Origin: Bacillota bacterium
GTDB lineage: Bacteria; Bacillota; Clostridia; Peptostreptococcales; Anaerovoracaceae
Direction of reading: 5' to 3'
Assembly (NCBI GenBank): GCA_017431785.1
Contig: JAFRKJ010000071.1
Coordinates: forward strand, 124,001-188,000
Length of the DNA: 64,000 nt
A program made the position numbers and the translations under genes. This document shows, one piece after another, positions 1-7,676 of this stretch; the first letter of the stretch is position 1; each line of letters starts with the position of its first letter. The notes beneath the pieces were generated by a model, which worked only from the letters and a program-made list of their open reading frames with translations, did no database searches and was not told where the DNA came from.

Positions 1-1113
1 ACGGACAGATCCTATCAGTGTGACCAAATCCAAATCAGGATATTTGTCCATTAACTCCAATTTAATAGCATGTGCGTTATTCTCATAAATATCGAATATG
101 ATAAGTTGTTTGAGCCCCGGTGCCTTAGCTACCTGCCTGCAGAGTTCTGAACCAATGCTGCCGCCACCTCCAGTGATCAATACTACCTTTCCCTCTAAAG
201 ATTCTCGGACTTCCCTAGAGTTCATCTTGACCGGCTCACGTCCAAGAAGATCTTCAACGTCAACTTTCCTGAGAGAGCTTACTGTAACATCGCCTAGTGC
301 AAGTTGATACATACCAGGCAGATTCATGATTTCACAATCAGTTTGTCTACAGATATCAATAATCCTCTTGCGCTCTCTTGCGGATACGCTTGGCAGTGCG
401 ATATATATCTTATTGATAGACATATCCCTTACAGTCTCGATGATAGAATCTCTTCCTCCGACAACTGGAATGCCATCAATATCCCTTCCCCACTTGTTCT
501 TGTTATCATCAATAAAACAAACTACTTGCTCTTCAATTTGTGGCGATCTCCTTAAATCCGCCAAAAGTTCCCTGCCGGCTGCGCCAGCGCCAACCAAAGC
601 TATTCTGTTTAAGTTTTCTTTCTGCTTAGACGATCTAAGCAACAGTATATAGCGATAGGAGAAACGAACACCTGTAGTAAGCATGAACTGGATCATTGCT
701 CCCATTACATAATACGAAATTGGCATTCTACCGAGAGTATAGCCTGAGTCATGTACTATAACATTGAGCACAATCGTTACACCGACAATGTGAATAATTG
801 TTGTAATGACTGTTGCCAGCGTGACCCTTTCCAGTTCCTTAAAGCTGGCAAATCTCCAGATACTGTTATATAGACGCAGTCTCCAGAATACTACGATGGC
901 AATAGCAGCGTAAACAGGCGCGAAATAGGCCCATGGCTGAAAATAAACAGTTGGGATCCTGGAGAATTGAAAATCAAATCTGATAAGAAGTGCCAGAAAG
1001 TAGGACAATGTGACTGCTACCACATCATAGGCAACCAGATAGAACGATACCATCTGCCAATGCTGGACCTTTTTCACTAAATTGTTAAGTTGTATTCTTT
1101 CGTCCTTACTCAA
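1..1113 (-). CDS. NDP-sugar 4,6-dehydratase, polysaccharide biosynthesis (PglF/CapD/WbpM-like), N-terminal part only
   Basis: This is a membrane-anchored nucleotide-sugar dehydratase of the PglF/CapD/WbpM type. The family makes the 4-keto-6-deoxy intermediate that a DegT aminotransferase then aminates for a surface glycan. About 371 codons lie in the window and the C-terminal catalytic half is cut off by the left edge. The N-terminus has several hydrophobic helices (VSFYLVAYDVVAV, YFAPVYAAIAIVV). A first Rossmann segment follows (ALVGAGAAGREL), then the start of the short-chain dehydrogenase core (VVLITGGGGSIGSEL). I chose a TTG start because GAGAGG lies seven bases upstream; an ATG about 17 codons further in is possible. 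It is the last gene of the operon visible here and a paralog of the truncated gene at 1412-1915. Confidence 0.85.
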   Translation of the reverse strand, partial: MSKDERIQLNNLVKKVQHWQMVSFYLVAYDVVAVTLSYFLALLIRFDFQFSRIPTVYFQPWAYFAPVYAAIAIVVFWRLRLYNSIWRFASFKELERVTLATVITTIIHIVGVTIVLNVIVHDSGYTLGRMPISYYVMGAMIQFMLTTGVRFSYRYILLLRSSKQKENLNRIALVGAGAAGRELLADLRRSPQIEEQVVCFIDDNKNKWGRDIDGIPVVGGRDSIIETVRDMSINKIYIALPSVSARERKRIIDICRQTDCEIMNLPGMYQLALGDVTVSSLRKVDVEDLLGREPVKMNSREVRESLEGKVVLITGGGGSIGSELCRQVAKAPGLKQLIIFDIYENNAHAIKLELMDKYPDLDLVTLIGSVR

Positions 1114-1120
1114 ATTTCTA

Positions 1121-1145
1121 CCTCTCGAAAGGCCTTTCCTTTCGA
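1121..1145 (-). promoter_or_regulatory. Inverted repeat overlapping the ribosome binding site of the dehydratase gene
   Basis: TCGAAAGG and CCTTTCGA (1125-1145, 5-base loop) form a perfect 8-bp hairpin on the minus-strand transcript. Its 3' arm runs into the GAGAGG Shine-Dalgarno sequence (1121-1126). Folding could mask the ribosome binding site. The function is inferred from position only. Confidence 0.4.
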
Positions 1146-1297
1146 ATGACTATATGACTGGTTCTAATCCTGTTATCTCTATTCCCTACCGCCCGAAATG
1201 TAATATGAAAACAACCCATCGGGTTTGCTCCCCACAGGTTGCCTCTTTACCTCCTTATACGGTTTGTACTCAATTATTGTTGGGTCAAAACTGAGTT

Positions 1298-1415
1298 TTG
1301 AGAAAACCGTTTCGACCTTTCGCGCTTCACACTGATACGGCCTTTTTAAGTACATTTCGAGTTTAGAGTTTTTTAGGCAACTCGTGAACAGCTTGAAATT
1401 TCAACGGTTTCTCAA
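1298..1415. repeat. 118-bp segment bounded by inverted repeats, at the truncation point of the paralogous dehydratase
   Basis: The gap 1114-1411 has no gene. Its right part is bracketed by TTGAGAAAACCGTT (1298-1311) and AACGGTTTCTCAA (1403-1415), which are inverted with a single one-base gap. The right arm covers the stop codon of the truncated ORF at 1412-1915. A second palindrome, TCAAAACT-G-AGTTTTGA, spans 1285-1301. A TATAAT hexamer lies just inside the truncated ORF on the minus strand. The segment could be a small inserted element or a structured leader for the downstream full-length gene. No target duplication was identified. Confidence 0.45.
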
Positions 1416-1915
1416 GTTGTCCCAATTATACTATGCATGCCAATCAGCATGACATGATTCAACTCATCGCCTTTCTTCTCCGCACGAAGAAGCAATATAA
1501 AACGATACGCAAATCTTATTGCAACCGTAAAAACGAATTGGAGGAATGTCCCCATCATATAATAAGAAATTGGCATTCTCTGAAGAAAGATTGTAATTAC
1601 AATAATGTGAATCGCACAGGTAATTACTGTTGCAACAGATATTCTCTCCAGTTCAGTGAATGACGCAAAACGCCAGAGGCTTTTATATAATCTAAGTGCC
1701 CAAAAAACAACAACACAAAAAAACGCATAGAAAGGTGCGATTTTTATCCATGGTTCCAAATACAACTCAGGGATTACTGAAAATCTGAAATCAAACCGTA
1801 AGAGCAATGCTATAAAGAACGCTCCAGACACTGCAATCAAGTCGTAGATAATCAAGTAACCCACAATTAGTTGTGAGTTCCTCATATGAAGTTTTGAACT
1901 GATTTTATCTGTCAT
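1412..1915 (-). pseudogene. Truncated N-terminal copy of the PglF/CapD-like dehydratase
   Basis: The 167-residue product aligns along most of its length with the N-terminus of the gene at 1-1113. Shared stretches include LLRFDFRFSVIPELY against LIRFDFQFSRIPTVY, LRLYKSLWRFASFTELERIS, and RMPISYYMMG followed by RFAYRFILLLR. Homology stops at VMLIG, where the paralog reads ALVGAGAAG. About nine unrelated residues and a stop follow. Only the membrane anchor remains; both Rossmann domains are gone, so it cannot be a dehydratase. It could still act as a small membrane partner. The start lies 2 bp after the aminotransferase stop, so it is co-transcribed and looks like the remnant of the original operon gene. 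Confidence 0.8.
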
Positions 1916-1917
1916 CT

Positions 1918-3153
1918 CTATTCAAAACACTGTCTGATAACTCCAATGACCGTATCTACTTGTTCCATGGTCATCTTATTATCACTTGGTAGGCATAATC
2001 CTCTATCGAAGATGTCTGCTCCAATATCTTCTTTATCTTTCTTAATAAAAATATTTGATCTATACATTGGCTGCATATGCATTGGCTTCCAGATTGGGCG
2101 TCCCTCTGCATTAATGGATGCTATAGCTTCTAAGATTTCTGATGGACATGTCTTTCCAACTTCAGATTCATAAGAAACATCCTTTTCTCTACGAACTTGA
2201 TATGCCATTGCATTCTTATCAATAATCATGCAGCTCAGCCAATAGTTGGCTTCGCAATCATCCGGAATCGGGTTCATAGAAACAGGTAAATCCTTTAATC
2301 CGCCTCTATATTTGTCCCAAATCGTCCGTTTCTGTTCAATATGTTCCTGCAAATGTTCATACTGTCCACGAATTACGCCTGCAATAACATTGCTCATTCT
2401 ATAGTTATATCCAAGTTCTTCATGCTGATACCAAGCGGCTGCTTCGCGGGACTGCGTTGACCACTTCTTAACCTTTTCCGCATCATTAGGGTCGTTTGTT
2501 AAAAATGCTCCACCAGAAGACCCTGTGATAATCTTATTACCGTTGAATGAAATGATTGCATAGTCTCCAAAAGAACCAGTTTGCTTGCCTTTATAAGTAG
2601 CTCCCAATGATTCTGCGGCATCTTCGATAATTAATGCACCATACTTGTCCGCTATTTCTCTGATCTTATCTATCTTGGCAGGAGTACCATAGAGATGCGC
2701 TAACACAATAAGTTTCACATCCGGATATGATTCAAACGCCTTTTCGAGAGTCTCTGGATCCATATTCCAAGTTTCGTATTCGCTGTCAATAAAGACCGCT
2801 TCTCCACCCTCATAGACAACCGGATTAACAGTTGCATCAAAAGTCATATCAGAACAGAACACCTTCTTTCCTTCCAATGTCCCGTGACCCACCTTTGGTT
2901 GACCATATAGCCTTTCTCCAGCCAATCTCACAGCAAGGTGTAATGCAGCTGTACCTGAGCTCAACCCAACAGCATAATCAACACCAACGGTTTTGCACGT
3001 AATTCTCTCTACTTCATTGATGTTTGCCCCCACTGTTGACATCCAGTTTGTTTCATATGCTTCTTGCATATATTTGAGTTCCTCTCCATGCATTGTTGGA
3101 GAAGACAGCCATATTTTATTTTTAAAAGGGGTAATTCCCTTAATCGTTTTCAT
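1918..3153 (-). CDS. DegT/DnrJ/EryC1/StrS-family PLP aminotransferase for nucleotide sugars
   Basis: This fold-type I PLP enzyme probably aminates a 4-keto nucleotide sugar, the step after the neighbouring dehydratase. PglE-like UDP-4-amino-sugar synthesis is the best guess. The 411 residues match the family length. The predicted Schiff-base lysine is K207 in SFNGNKIIT. The ring-nitrogen aspartate is D178 in IIEDAAES, and SSGTAALHLA near residue 65 is the phosphate/sugar-binding stretch. The C-terminus has the usual GLCLPS motif. It sits between cpsB and the truncated dehydratase with gaps of 8 and 2 bp. The exact sugar cannot be read from the sequence; other DegT substrates remain possible. 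Confidence 0.9.
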   Translation of the reverse strand: MKTIKGITPFKNKIWLSSPTMHGEELKYMQEAYETNWMSTVGANINEVERITCKTVGVDYAVGLSSGTAALHLAVRLAGERLYGQPKVGHGTLEGKKVFCSDMTFDATVNPVVYEGGEAVFIDSEYETWNMDPETLEKAFESYPDVKLIVLAHLYGTPAKIDKIREIADKYGALIIEDAAESLGATYKGKQTGSFGDYAIISFNGNKIITGSSGGAFLTNDPNDAEKVKKWSTQSREAAAWYQHEELGYNYRMSNVIAGVIRGQYEHLQEHIEQKRTIWDKYRGGLKDLPVSMNPIPDDCEANYWLSCMIIDKNAMAYQVRREKDVSYESEVGKTCPSEILEAIASINAEGRPIWKPMHMQPMYRSNIFIKKDKEDIGADIFDRGLCLPSDNKMTMEQVDTVIGVIRQCFE

Positions 3154-3161
3154 TTCTTTTA

Positions 3162-3890
3162 TTATTCGTTAACCCTAAACAGTATTGCTGTATACTTATC
3201 TATTTCTTCTAATCTCTTAGCACCTATCTTCTTCTCGATCACCGCTCTAGCCTCTTCCAGATTCGGCTTTCGCTCATCCATGTTATGACAGTCTGTCCCG
3301 AGGATGCAGTTGCCGCGCTCTTCTAACAGCTGCAGACACAGTTTATGCTCTTTGTTCTGCCTCAGGAATGATCCTGCATGGATGAATGACTCCGCATTCA
3401 TCTGCAGTGTGAGCGGCATGTTCAGAATCTGATCCCATACTGTCTTATCCTTCTGGAACCGCAAGTAACGTTCTACATGAGCCAAGACAACTTTCAATCC
3501 GCGTTTTGTAAGGATGGTCCCGATTGCCTTTGCCATTTCCCCGGTCCACTGGTCGAAGGGCATCTCCAGCAGCAGGATGTCCGTGCCTTCCAGGCATAGC
3601 TCCGGTAGGAGTTCCGCCTGTTCCATGCCTCTGAAGTAGAGGACTTCTGCTCCTGGTGTGATCTGCGGCAGATCTGATCTATCTGTCAGAACCTTCCTGA
3701 CTTCTTTCAGTGCGCGGTTTCTCCGCTCCAAGAAGAAATCCACCGATCTCCTATGGGCATAGAAATGCGGGGTAGCACAGATATGGGACACGCCCTGATC
3801 ACGCTCTGCTTCGAGCATCCTGATCGTCATATCCATGTCTCTGCTGCCATCATCAATTCCCGGCAAAATGTGTGTGTGAAAATCTATCAA
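3162..3890 (-). CDS. CpsB/CapC-type protein-tyrosine phosphatase (PHP fold)
   Basis: A manganese-dependent phosphatase of the PHP superfamily that removes phosphate from the CpsD-type kinase encoded two genes upstream, so helping to cycle polysaccharide assembly. Metal-binding motifs are intact: DFHTHILPGIDDGS at the N-terminus, CATPHF, LAHVERY and TDCHN near the end. I start at the TTG giving LIDFHTHILPG, because AAGGA lies eight bases upstream and the family begins at exactly this residue. A longer frame back to 3935 would add residues encoded by a strong hairpin and is unlikely. The length, 242 residues, is close to the usual 250. Confidence 0.9.
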   Translation of the reverse strand: MIDFHTHILPGIDDGSRDMDMTIRMLEAERDQGVSHICATPHFYAHRRSVDFFLERRNRALKEVRKVLTDRSDLPQITPGAEVLYFRGMEQAELLPELCLEGTDILLLEMPFDQWTGEMAKAIGTILTKRGLKVVLAHVERYLRFQKDKTVWDQILNMPLTLQMNAESFIHAGSFLRQNKEHKLCLQLLEERGNCILGTDCHNMDERKPNLEEARAVIEKKIGAKRLEEIDKYTAILFRVNE

Positions 3891-3922
3891 AATAAACGTT
3901 CCTTTTTCTTTTACTGACACGT

Positions 3923-3954
3923 ATCGCGGAGACAACTATCGCTGTCTCCGCGAT
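3923..3954 (-). repeat. Strong intercistronic hairpin between the Fn3-protein gene and cpsB
   Basis: ATCGCGGAGACA and TGTCTCCGCGAT form a perfect 12-bp stem with an 8-base loop. There is no T-tract on either strand, so it is not a standard terminator. In the minus-strand transcript it lies between the secreted-protein gene and cpsB. It may set transcript stability or partial readthrough within the operon. Confidence 0.55.
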
Positions 3955-3996
3955 ATCAGTTGTACAACTGCTCATCATTGAGCTTAAGAGCATGGC

Positions 3997-4626
3997 TTAC
4001 TTCACGGTAGCCGTCTTTGCTCCACTGCGGCATCCAAGATAGCCGTTTCTGACAGGACGAATCTTGAAATACCATTTGCCTTTGGTCAGCTTGTAGATGG
4101 TTACCTTATTCTTGGTTCCACCCTTGACATATTTAGTCTTCCAGGTCTTGCCGTCCTTTGAATACAGAATCTGGTATCCTGTAGCCTTCTTGGCTCTCGC
4201 CCATGTGACGGTAGCTTTCTTTGAGCCTCTCTTCACCGAACGGATGTATGTGTACTTCATCCATCTCATGTTCGTGGTGCTAGCCTTCGTGGTGGATGCC
4301 TTGCCTAAGGTCTTGCCATTCTTAGCAAGGGCCTTGACTGTGATCTTGTAACATGTACCAGCCTTAATACCTGTAATGGTGCAGCTAGTGCCCTTCACGC
4401 CTTTCTTTTTCAGCACACCGTTTACGTAAACGTTGTACTTAATGGCGTTGGTAACCTTAGCCCACTTGACGGTGCAGGATCTCTTAGAAAATACCTGACT
4501 TGAAGTAACACTCTTGGTTACTCCTACCTGGCTGCTTGTTCCAGCGAAAACACACGCTCCTGAAGAGATGATAAGCGCTGCAGCAACTACGAATACTACC
4601 ATCTTCTTTAAGATTTTCTTGCCCAT
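3997..4626 (-). CDS. Secreted protein with two fibronectin type III-like repeats
   Basis: A 209-residue exported protein of unknown role. Residues 1-28 form a signal peptide: KKILKK, a hydrophobic core, then an Ala-rich cleavage region ending near VFAG. The mature part contains two Fn3-like modules. The first has VKWAKVTNAIKYNVYVNG and the second has VTWARAKKATGYQILYSKDG. Both show the W-x-x-A-x-x-A/Y pattern common in clostridial surface proteins. The mature protein is very lysine-rich. There is no sortase or choline anchor. AGGAGG lies well placed before the ATG. Its position between the kinase and phosphatase genes of a glycan operon suggests a cell-surface or glycan-binding role, which is inference. 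Confidence 0.75.
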   Translation of the reverse strand: MGKKILKKMVVFVVAAALIISSGACVFAGTSSQVGVTKSVTSSQVFSKRSCTVKWAKVTNAIKYNVYVNGVLKKKGVKGTSCTITGIKAGTCYKITVKALAKNGKTLGKASTTKASTTNMRWMKYTYIRSVKRGSKKATVTWARAKKATGYQILYSKDGKTWKTKYVKGGTKNKVTIYKLTKGKWYFKIRPVRNGYLGCRSGAKTATVK

Positions 4627-4665
4627 TGGTCCGTTCCTCCTTTCCTCTAAAGATGTTTATAGCCA

Positions 4666-4683
4666 GCGGCTCCCGGGAGCCGC
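4666..4683. repeat. 18-bp perfect palindrome between cpsD and the Fn3-protein gene
   Basis: GCGGCTCCC followed directly by GGGAGCCGC is a perfect 9+9 palindrome with no T-tract after it. It is a second intercistronic GC-rich element of this operon and may serve as an mRNA-processing or stability site. Confidence 0.45.
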
Positions 4684-4697
4684 GGAACTATCTAACG

Positions 4698-5477
4698 TTA
4701 CTTGCGGTGCTTTTTCTTTTCTCCGCCTCCGTAGTAATAATCGGAATAGTACTTGCCATAATGGCCGTACTTGCCATATCTCCCGTATTTACCATACTTG
4801 CCGTAGCCGCCCTTGCTCTCATCGACTCTGTTGAGGACGATGCCCAGAAGCGGACAGCCGGCTCTCTCCAGCTGGTGTACTGATTCTCTGACGACACCCT
4901 TCGGGGTGGCTGCGCTGCGCACACAGAGAATCGCTCCATCACACATGTTGCCGATTCTCTCGCCGTCAGATACGATGCCCAGCGGCGGCGCATCGACGAA
5001 GACATATCTGTATCTCTTAGCCAGCGCATCGAGGAGCTCTTCGAACTTGTTCGTCTCCAGCAGCATGGACGGGTTGATGACATTCTCCACATTCGGCATG
5101 ATATCGCCGAAACCATACTTGGTGTGCATGAGCACTTCGTTCAGTTCTGCATTGCCTGCCAGATAATGAGAAGTACCCTTCATCTCCTTGCCGTCTTCCC
5201 GCTTCATGTCGTACTTGGTGACCATGTTGGAGTTGCGCATATCCGCATCTACGAGGATCGCCTTCTCTCCGGCCTGAGCCATCTGATTCCAGAGGTTCAG
5301 GGTCAGGAAGGACTTGCCTTCGTTCGGCTCGGAACTGATGATCATGATCCTGCGCACATCGCTGCCCAGAAATGAGATGTTGATCCTCAATCTGTTGATG
5401 GCTTCTTCTATTGAATACGGCAGCTGTGGGGTCAGACCGAATTGCATATTGTTATCTTTGTAATAGTAGTTATCCAC
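4698..5477 (-). CDS. CpsD/CapB-type bacterial tyrosine kinase (BY-kinase)
   Basis: A cytoplasmic autophosphorylating kinase that works with the membrane activator encoded just upstream to control polysaccharide chain length and export. It has Walker A SSEPNEGKS (K55), Walker A' ILVDADMR (D77, D79) and Walker B YVFVDAPPL near residue 168. The C-terminal tail is an unusually regular run of Gly-Lys/Arg/His-Tyr units with eleven tyrosines, then a basic end. Family members normally carry a looser tyrosine cluster there. I read a GTG start with GGAGG seven bases upstream; it overlaps the cpsC-like stop by 8 bp, so the two are translationally coupled. Confidence 0.92.
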   Translation of the reverse strand: MDNYYYKDNNMQFGLTPQLPYSIEEAINRLRINISFLGSDVRRIMIISSEPNEGKSFLTLNLWNQMAQAGEKAILVDADMRNSNMVTKYDMKREDGKEMKGTSHYLAGNAELNEVLMHTKYGFGDIMPNVENVINPSMLLETNKFEELLDALAKRYRYVFVDAPPLGIVSDGERIGNMCDGAILCVRSAATPKGVVRESVHQLERAGCPLLGIVLNRVDESKGGYGKYGKYGRYGKYGHYGKYYSDYYYGGGEKKKHRK

Positions 5478-6240
5478 GGCGTTTCCTCCTGCCTTTGCGT
5501 TTGACTTTGTCGCTATCGGATGCGAGGCCTTCGATCTTGCCCTCCGGTATTGTGGTGAGCGGCATGACGCCGAACTCTCTCTCTATATCCTCCGCCGATC
5601 TGAAGGTGTCATCTCTCAGGAACTGGACGGTGAAGATGGCCAGCATCAAGAGGGTCGCGAGCAGCGCGCCAATCACGGTGTTCTTCGTCAGGCTCGGGGA
5701 GCTCTTGTTAACCGGCACGATGGCGTATTCTGCAATATGCGGCGCTGGTGTTTCCATGAGCTTCGGCAGCTCGCTGACACCTTTATCCGCCAGTGAGTTG
5801 GCAATCACCATGGCCTCTTTTGGATCCGGACTTGTGATATCGATCTGGATGATTCTGGTCTCATTCACAACGGAGAGGCCCATCATACTAACGAGCTGAT
5901 TGTAGCTGTATTGGAGGTTCTGCTCCTGGATGACGCCTTCGACGATCGGTCTGGTCTTCAGCAGTTCCACGTAGTCGCCGGACAGGGACTGACCGATGTT
6001 CAGGTCTGTCAGGTCGACGACGGACTGAGAAGAAGAGTTGACCATGTACATCTTGGCGGTAGCCGTGTATTTCGGTGTGATGATGAAAGCGGTAATGAGC
6101 CCGGCAATCAATGCGCCGATGATGAAGGCGCACACGATCCACCAGATTTTGCTCATGAAGTATCCGAAGAGTTCGAGCAAGTCGATTTCCATCTCTTCGT
6201 TTCTTGTGTCTTTCAGTTCGATATCCGTATTCTGATTCAT
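5470..6240 (-). CDS. CpsC/Wzz-type polysaccharide co-polymerase, activator of the tyrosine kinase
   Basis: An inner-membrane chain-length determinant. Two transmembrane helices flank an extracytoplasmic domain: one near residues 32-54 (WWIVCAFIIGALIAGLITAF) and one near residues 197-220. The short cytoplasmic C-terminus ends in KRKGRRKRRG and in Gram-positives activates the separate kinase. A proline-rich segment before the second helix (ETPAPHIAEYAIVPVNKSSPS) is typical of Wzz proteins. The 256 residues match the split CpsC/CpsD arrangement of Firmicutes. Its start lies 2 bp after the stop of the LCP gene and its end overlaps the kinase start. Confidence 0.9.
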   Translation of the reverse strand: MNQNTDIELKDTRNEEMEIDLLELFGYFMSKIWWIVCAFIIGALIAGLITAFIITPKYTATAKMYMVNSSSQSVVDLTDLNIGQSLSGDYVELLKTRPIVEGVIQEQNLQYSYNQLVSMMGLSVVNETRIIQIDITSPDPKEAMVIANSLADKGVSELPKLMETPAPHIAEYAIVPVNKSSPSLTKNTVIGALLATLLMLAIFTVQFLRDDTFRSAEDIEREFGVMPLTTIPEGKIEGLASDSDKVKRKGRRKRRG

Positions 6241-6242
6241 GG

Positions 6243-7280
6243 TTATTGCTGTTCCTTGATATTCATAATCTTCTTATAGCAAGCGAGGATGGACTCATCG
6301 TCCACATAGAATTCCTCGTGGTAGTCTTCTTTCTTCAGGCCTTCTTCCAAGGTGTCGCCCATCTTGGTCGTGCCGGTGAAGTGCATGATGCCGAGTGCCT
6401 CGTACTCCAGGAGCTGGTTGGTCAGTCTGGAGAAGTCCTTCCCGGATCCAGTGGTGTGGATCTTGCCATCCAGTTCACTGTACAGGTCGTTGATGTAGTT
6501 CGGGTTCTCCCGCAGCTGGTTCATGACCAGGTTGTAGGCTTTCTGCATGTACTGGGTTTGGCGGGCCATACGCTCGGCGTTGGTGCCTTTGCCGACGTTC
6601 ATGCGGGCTCTGACGAACTTCTCGGCCTGTTCGTCATCCAGCAGAACATGGGCTCCCTTGACGAAGGCCGGGTCTATGTTGGTCATATCCGTTTCGATGT
6701 CGACTTCTACACCGCCGATGGCATGGTTAACGGCTCCGATCTCCGTCATCTCCAAAGAGTAGATGTTCTCGATGTACAAGTCTCCCAGGAGGGTCGTCAC
6801 TGCTTCTGCTGTATATTCATTTCGCTCGTCCGCATCTCTGCCGTACCAGTGGGAGATGCAGAGCTGCATCTTCTGGAGGTCTTCGGCGTTGCCTGTTTCA
6901 TCGGGCACTGCCATTTCAACCATGCTGTTCCGGTCCATCTGCAGGAAGGCGAACTTCTTCGTCGTGTTGTCCACCAGGAGGAGGGTTATGAAGTCTGCCA
7001 GCTCTCCGCTGTACATCTCGCCCTCATCGATGCCGCCGGAATCAGTACCGATGATCAGGTACGTGTCCAGGTTATCCTTGGTAACGTACAGTTTGTCATT
7101 CAGACCGAACTCTGTGGTCTCGATCTTGCCGTCGCCCCACTCGCCGGTGTCGCCGAACTGGACGTCCTTAATTCCCAGCTTCTCTGCGAACTGAAGTCCT
7201 GCGATGAACAGGGCCAGCAGCGCGGCTGCAATGATGAGCGCTATGATGATTTTTCTTTTTCCCCTGCGGTTTCTTCTCAT
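6243..7280 (-). CDS. LytR-CpsA-Psr (LCP) family glycopolymer ligase
   Basis: LCP enzymes sit on the outer face of the membrane and transfer lipid-linked polysaccharide or teichoic acid to peptidoglycan. After a basic N-terminus a single transmembrane helix covers about residues 11-30. The LCP core shows IIGTDSGG, the polyprenyl-phosphate arginine in QMDRNSMVEM, GGVEVDIETDM, and the late block RARMNVGKGTNAERMARQTQ. It is the first gene of the operon, about 150 bases after the predicted promoter. AGAGGAG lies 22 bases before the ATG, too far for a normal ribosome site. No alternative in-frame start codon was found, so the start is less certain than the family. Confidence 0.88.
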   Translation of the reverse strand: MRRNRRGKRKIIIALIIAAALLALFIAGLQFAEKLGIKDVQFGDTGEWGDGKIETTEFGLNDKLYVTKDNLDTYLIIGTDSGGIDEGEMYSGELADFITLLLVDNTTKKFAFLQMDRNSMVEMAVPDETGNAEDLQKMQLCISHWYGRDADERNEYTAEAVTTLLGDLYIENIYSLEMTEIGAVNHAIGGVEVDIETDMTNIDPAFVKGAHVLLDDEQAEKFVRARMNVGKGTNAERMARQTQYMQKAYNLVMNQLRENPNYINDLYSELDGKIHTTGSGKDFSRLTNQLLEYEALGIMHFTGTTKMGDTLEEGLKKEDYHEEFYVDDESILACYKKIMNIKEQQ

Positions 7281-7433
7281 TCTGTCAGTGTCGAATTGCT
7301 TCTCCTCTGGATTATTGGTACCTTAAAATGGCGCACGTATAAAATGGCACGATACCCCCCCATTTACATGAGGTTCGTTCGAGCCTTCCTTTGATGCGAT
7401 TTCTTACATATATAGGTGTGTTTTGTATACAAG
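7281..7433 (-). promoter_or_regulatory. Long 5' leader of the polysaccharide operon with a direct repeat
   Basis: If transcription starts about seven bases after the -10 box, the leader is roughly 145 nt. On the plus strand it contains two near-identical blocks, AAAATGGCGCACG (7325-7337) and AAAATGGCACG (7341-7351). They are flanked by GGTACC and GATACC. No known riboswitch was recognised. The repeat is a candidate protein-binding or attenuation site. Confidence 0.35.
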
Positions 7434-7462
7434 ATTGTATCTTTAAAACTGACATGTGTCAA
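7434..7462 (-). promoter_or_regulatory. Sigma-A-type promoter of the polysaccharide operon
   Basis: Read on the minus strand, a perfect TTGACA (7457-7462) and TACAAT (7434-7439) are separated by exactly 17 bp. An inverted repeat GTACAAA/TTTGTAC (7466-7472, 7498-7504) lies directly upstream and could be an operator shared with the divergent XRE gene. Confidence 0.75.
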
Positions 7463-7465
7463 TTC

Positions 7466-7504
7466 GTACAAACATATTTGTAATAATTCGCACATTATTT
7501 GTAC
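7466..7504. repeat. GTACAAA-N25-TTTGTAC inverted repeat between divergent genes
   Basis: Perfect 7-bp arms lie directly upstream of the -35 box of the polysaccharide promoter, in an AT-rich stretch. The adjacent gene encodes an XRE regulator, so this is a plausible operator. No binding data can be inferred from sequence. The rest of 7505-7639 holds no gene; a TATAAT at about 7580 may serve the XRE gene but lacks a clear -35. Confidence 0.4.
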
Positions 7505-7639
7505 AATTCCGCCTTTTAAAACGTCAACTTAAAATATCCTTTTGATAATGCAAGTAAGGGAACCCTGGTGTAGAATAATTATAATCAATTAGAACTGCAC
7601 AGTATGAATGTGCGAATGTTTAGGGATGTATGGGGAGTA

Positions 7640-7668
7640 TATTGGGCGGTCCTATCACCCCCCCAATA
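7640..7668 (+). promoter_or_regulatory. Hairpin before the weak ribosome site of the XRE gene
   Basis: TATTGGG (7640-7646) pairs with CCCAATA (7662-7668), two bases before the weak AGAGA ribosome site. In the transcript it could limit translation of the regulator. This is inferred from position. Confidence 0.35.
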
Positions 7669-7676
7669 AGAGAGAA

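Noticed and set aside
1168-1187. Sequence resembling the I-SceI homing site
   Set aside because: It matches at about 14 of 18 positions in non-coding DNA, and no homing endonuclease gene is in the window. Chance is enough.
6204-7394. Long plus-strand open frame opposite the LCP and chain-length genes
   Set aside because: It mirrors the codon structure of well-supported minus-strand genes and has no family features or ribosome site.
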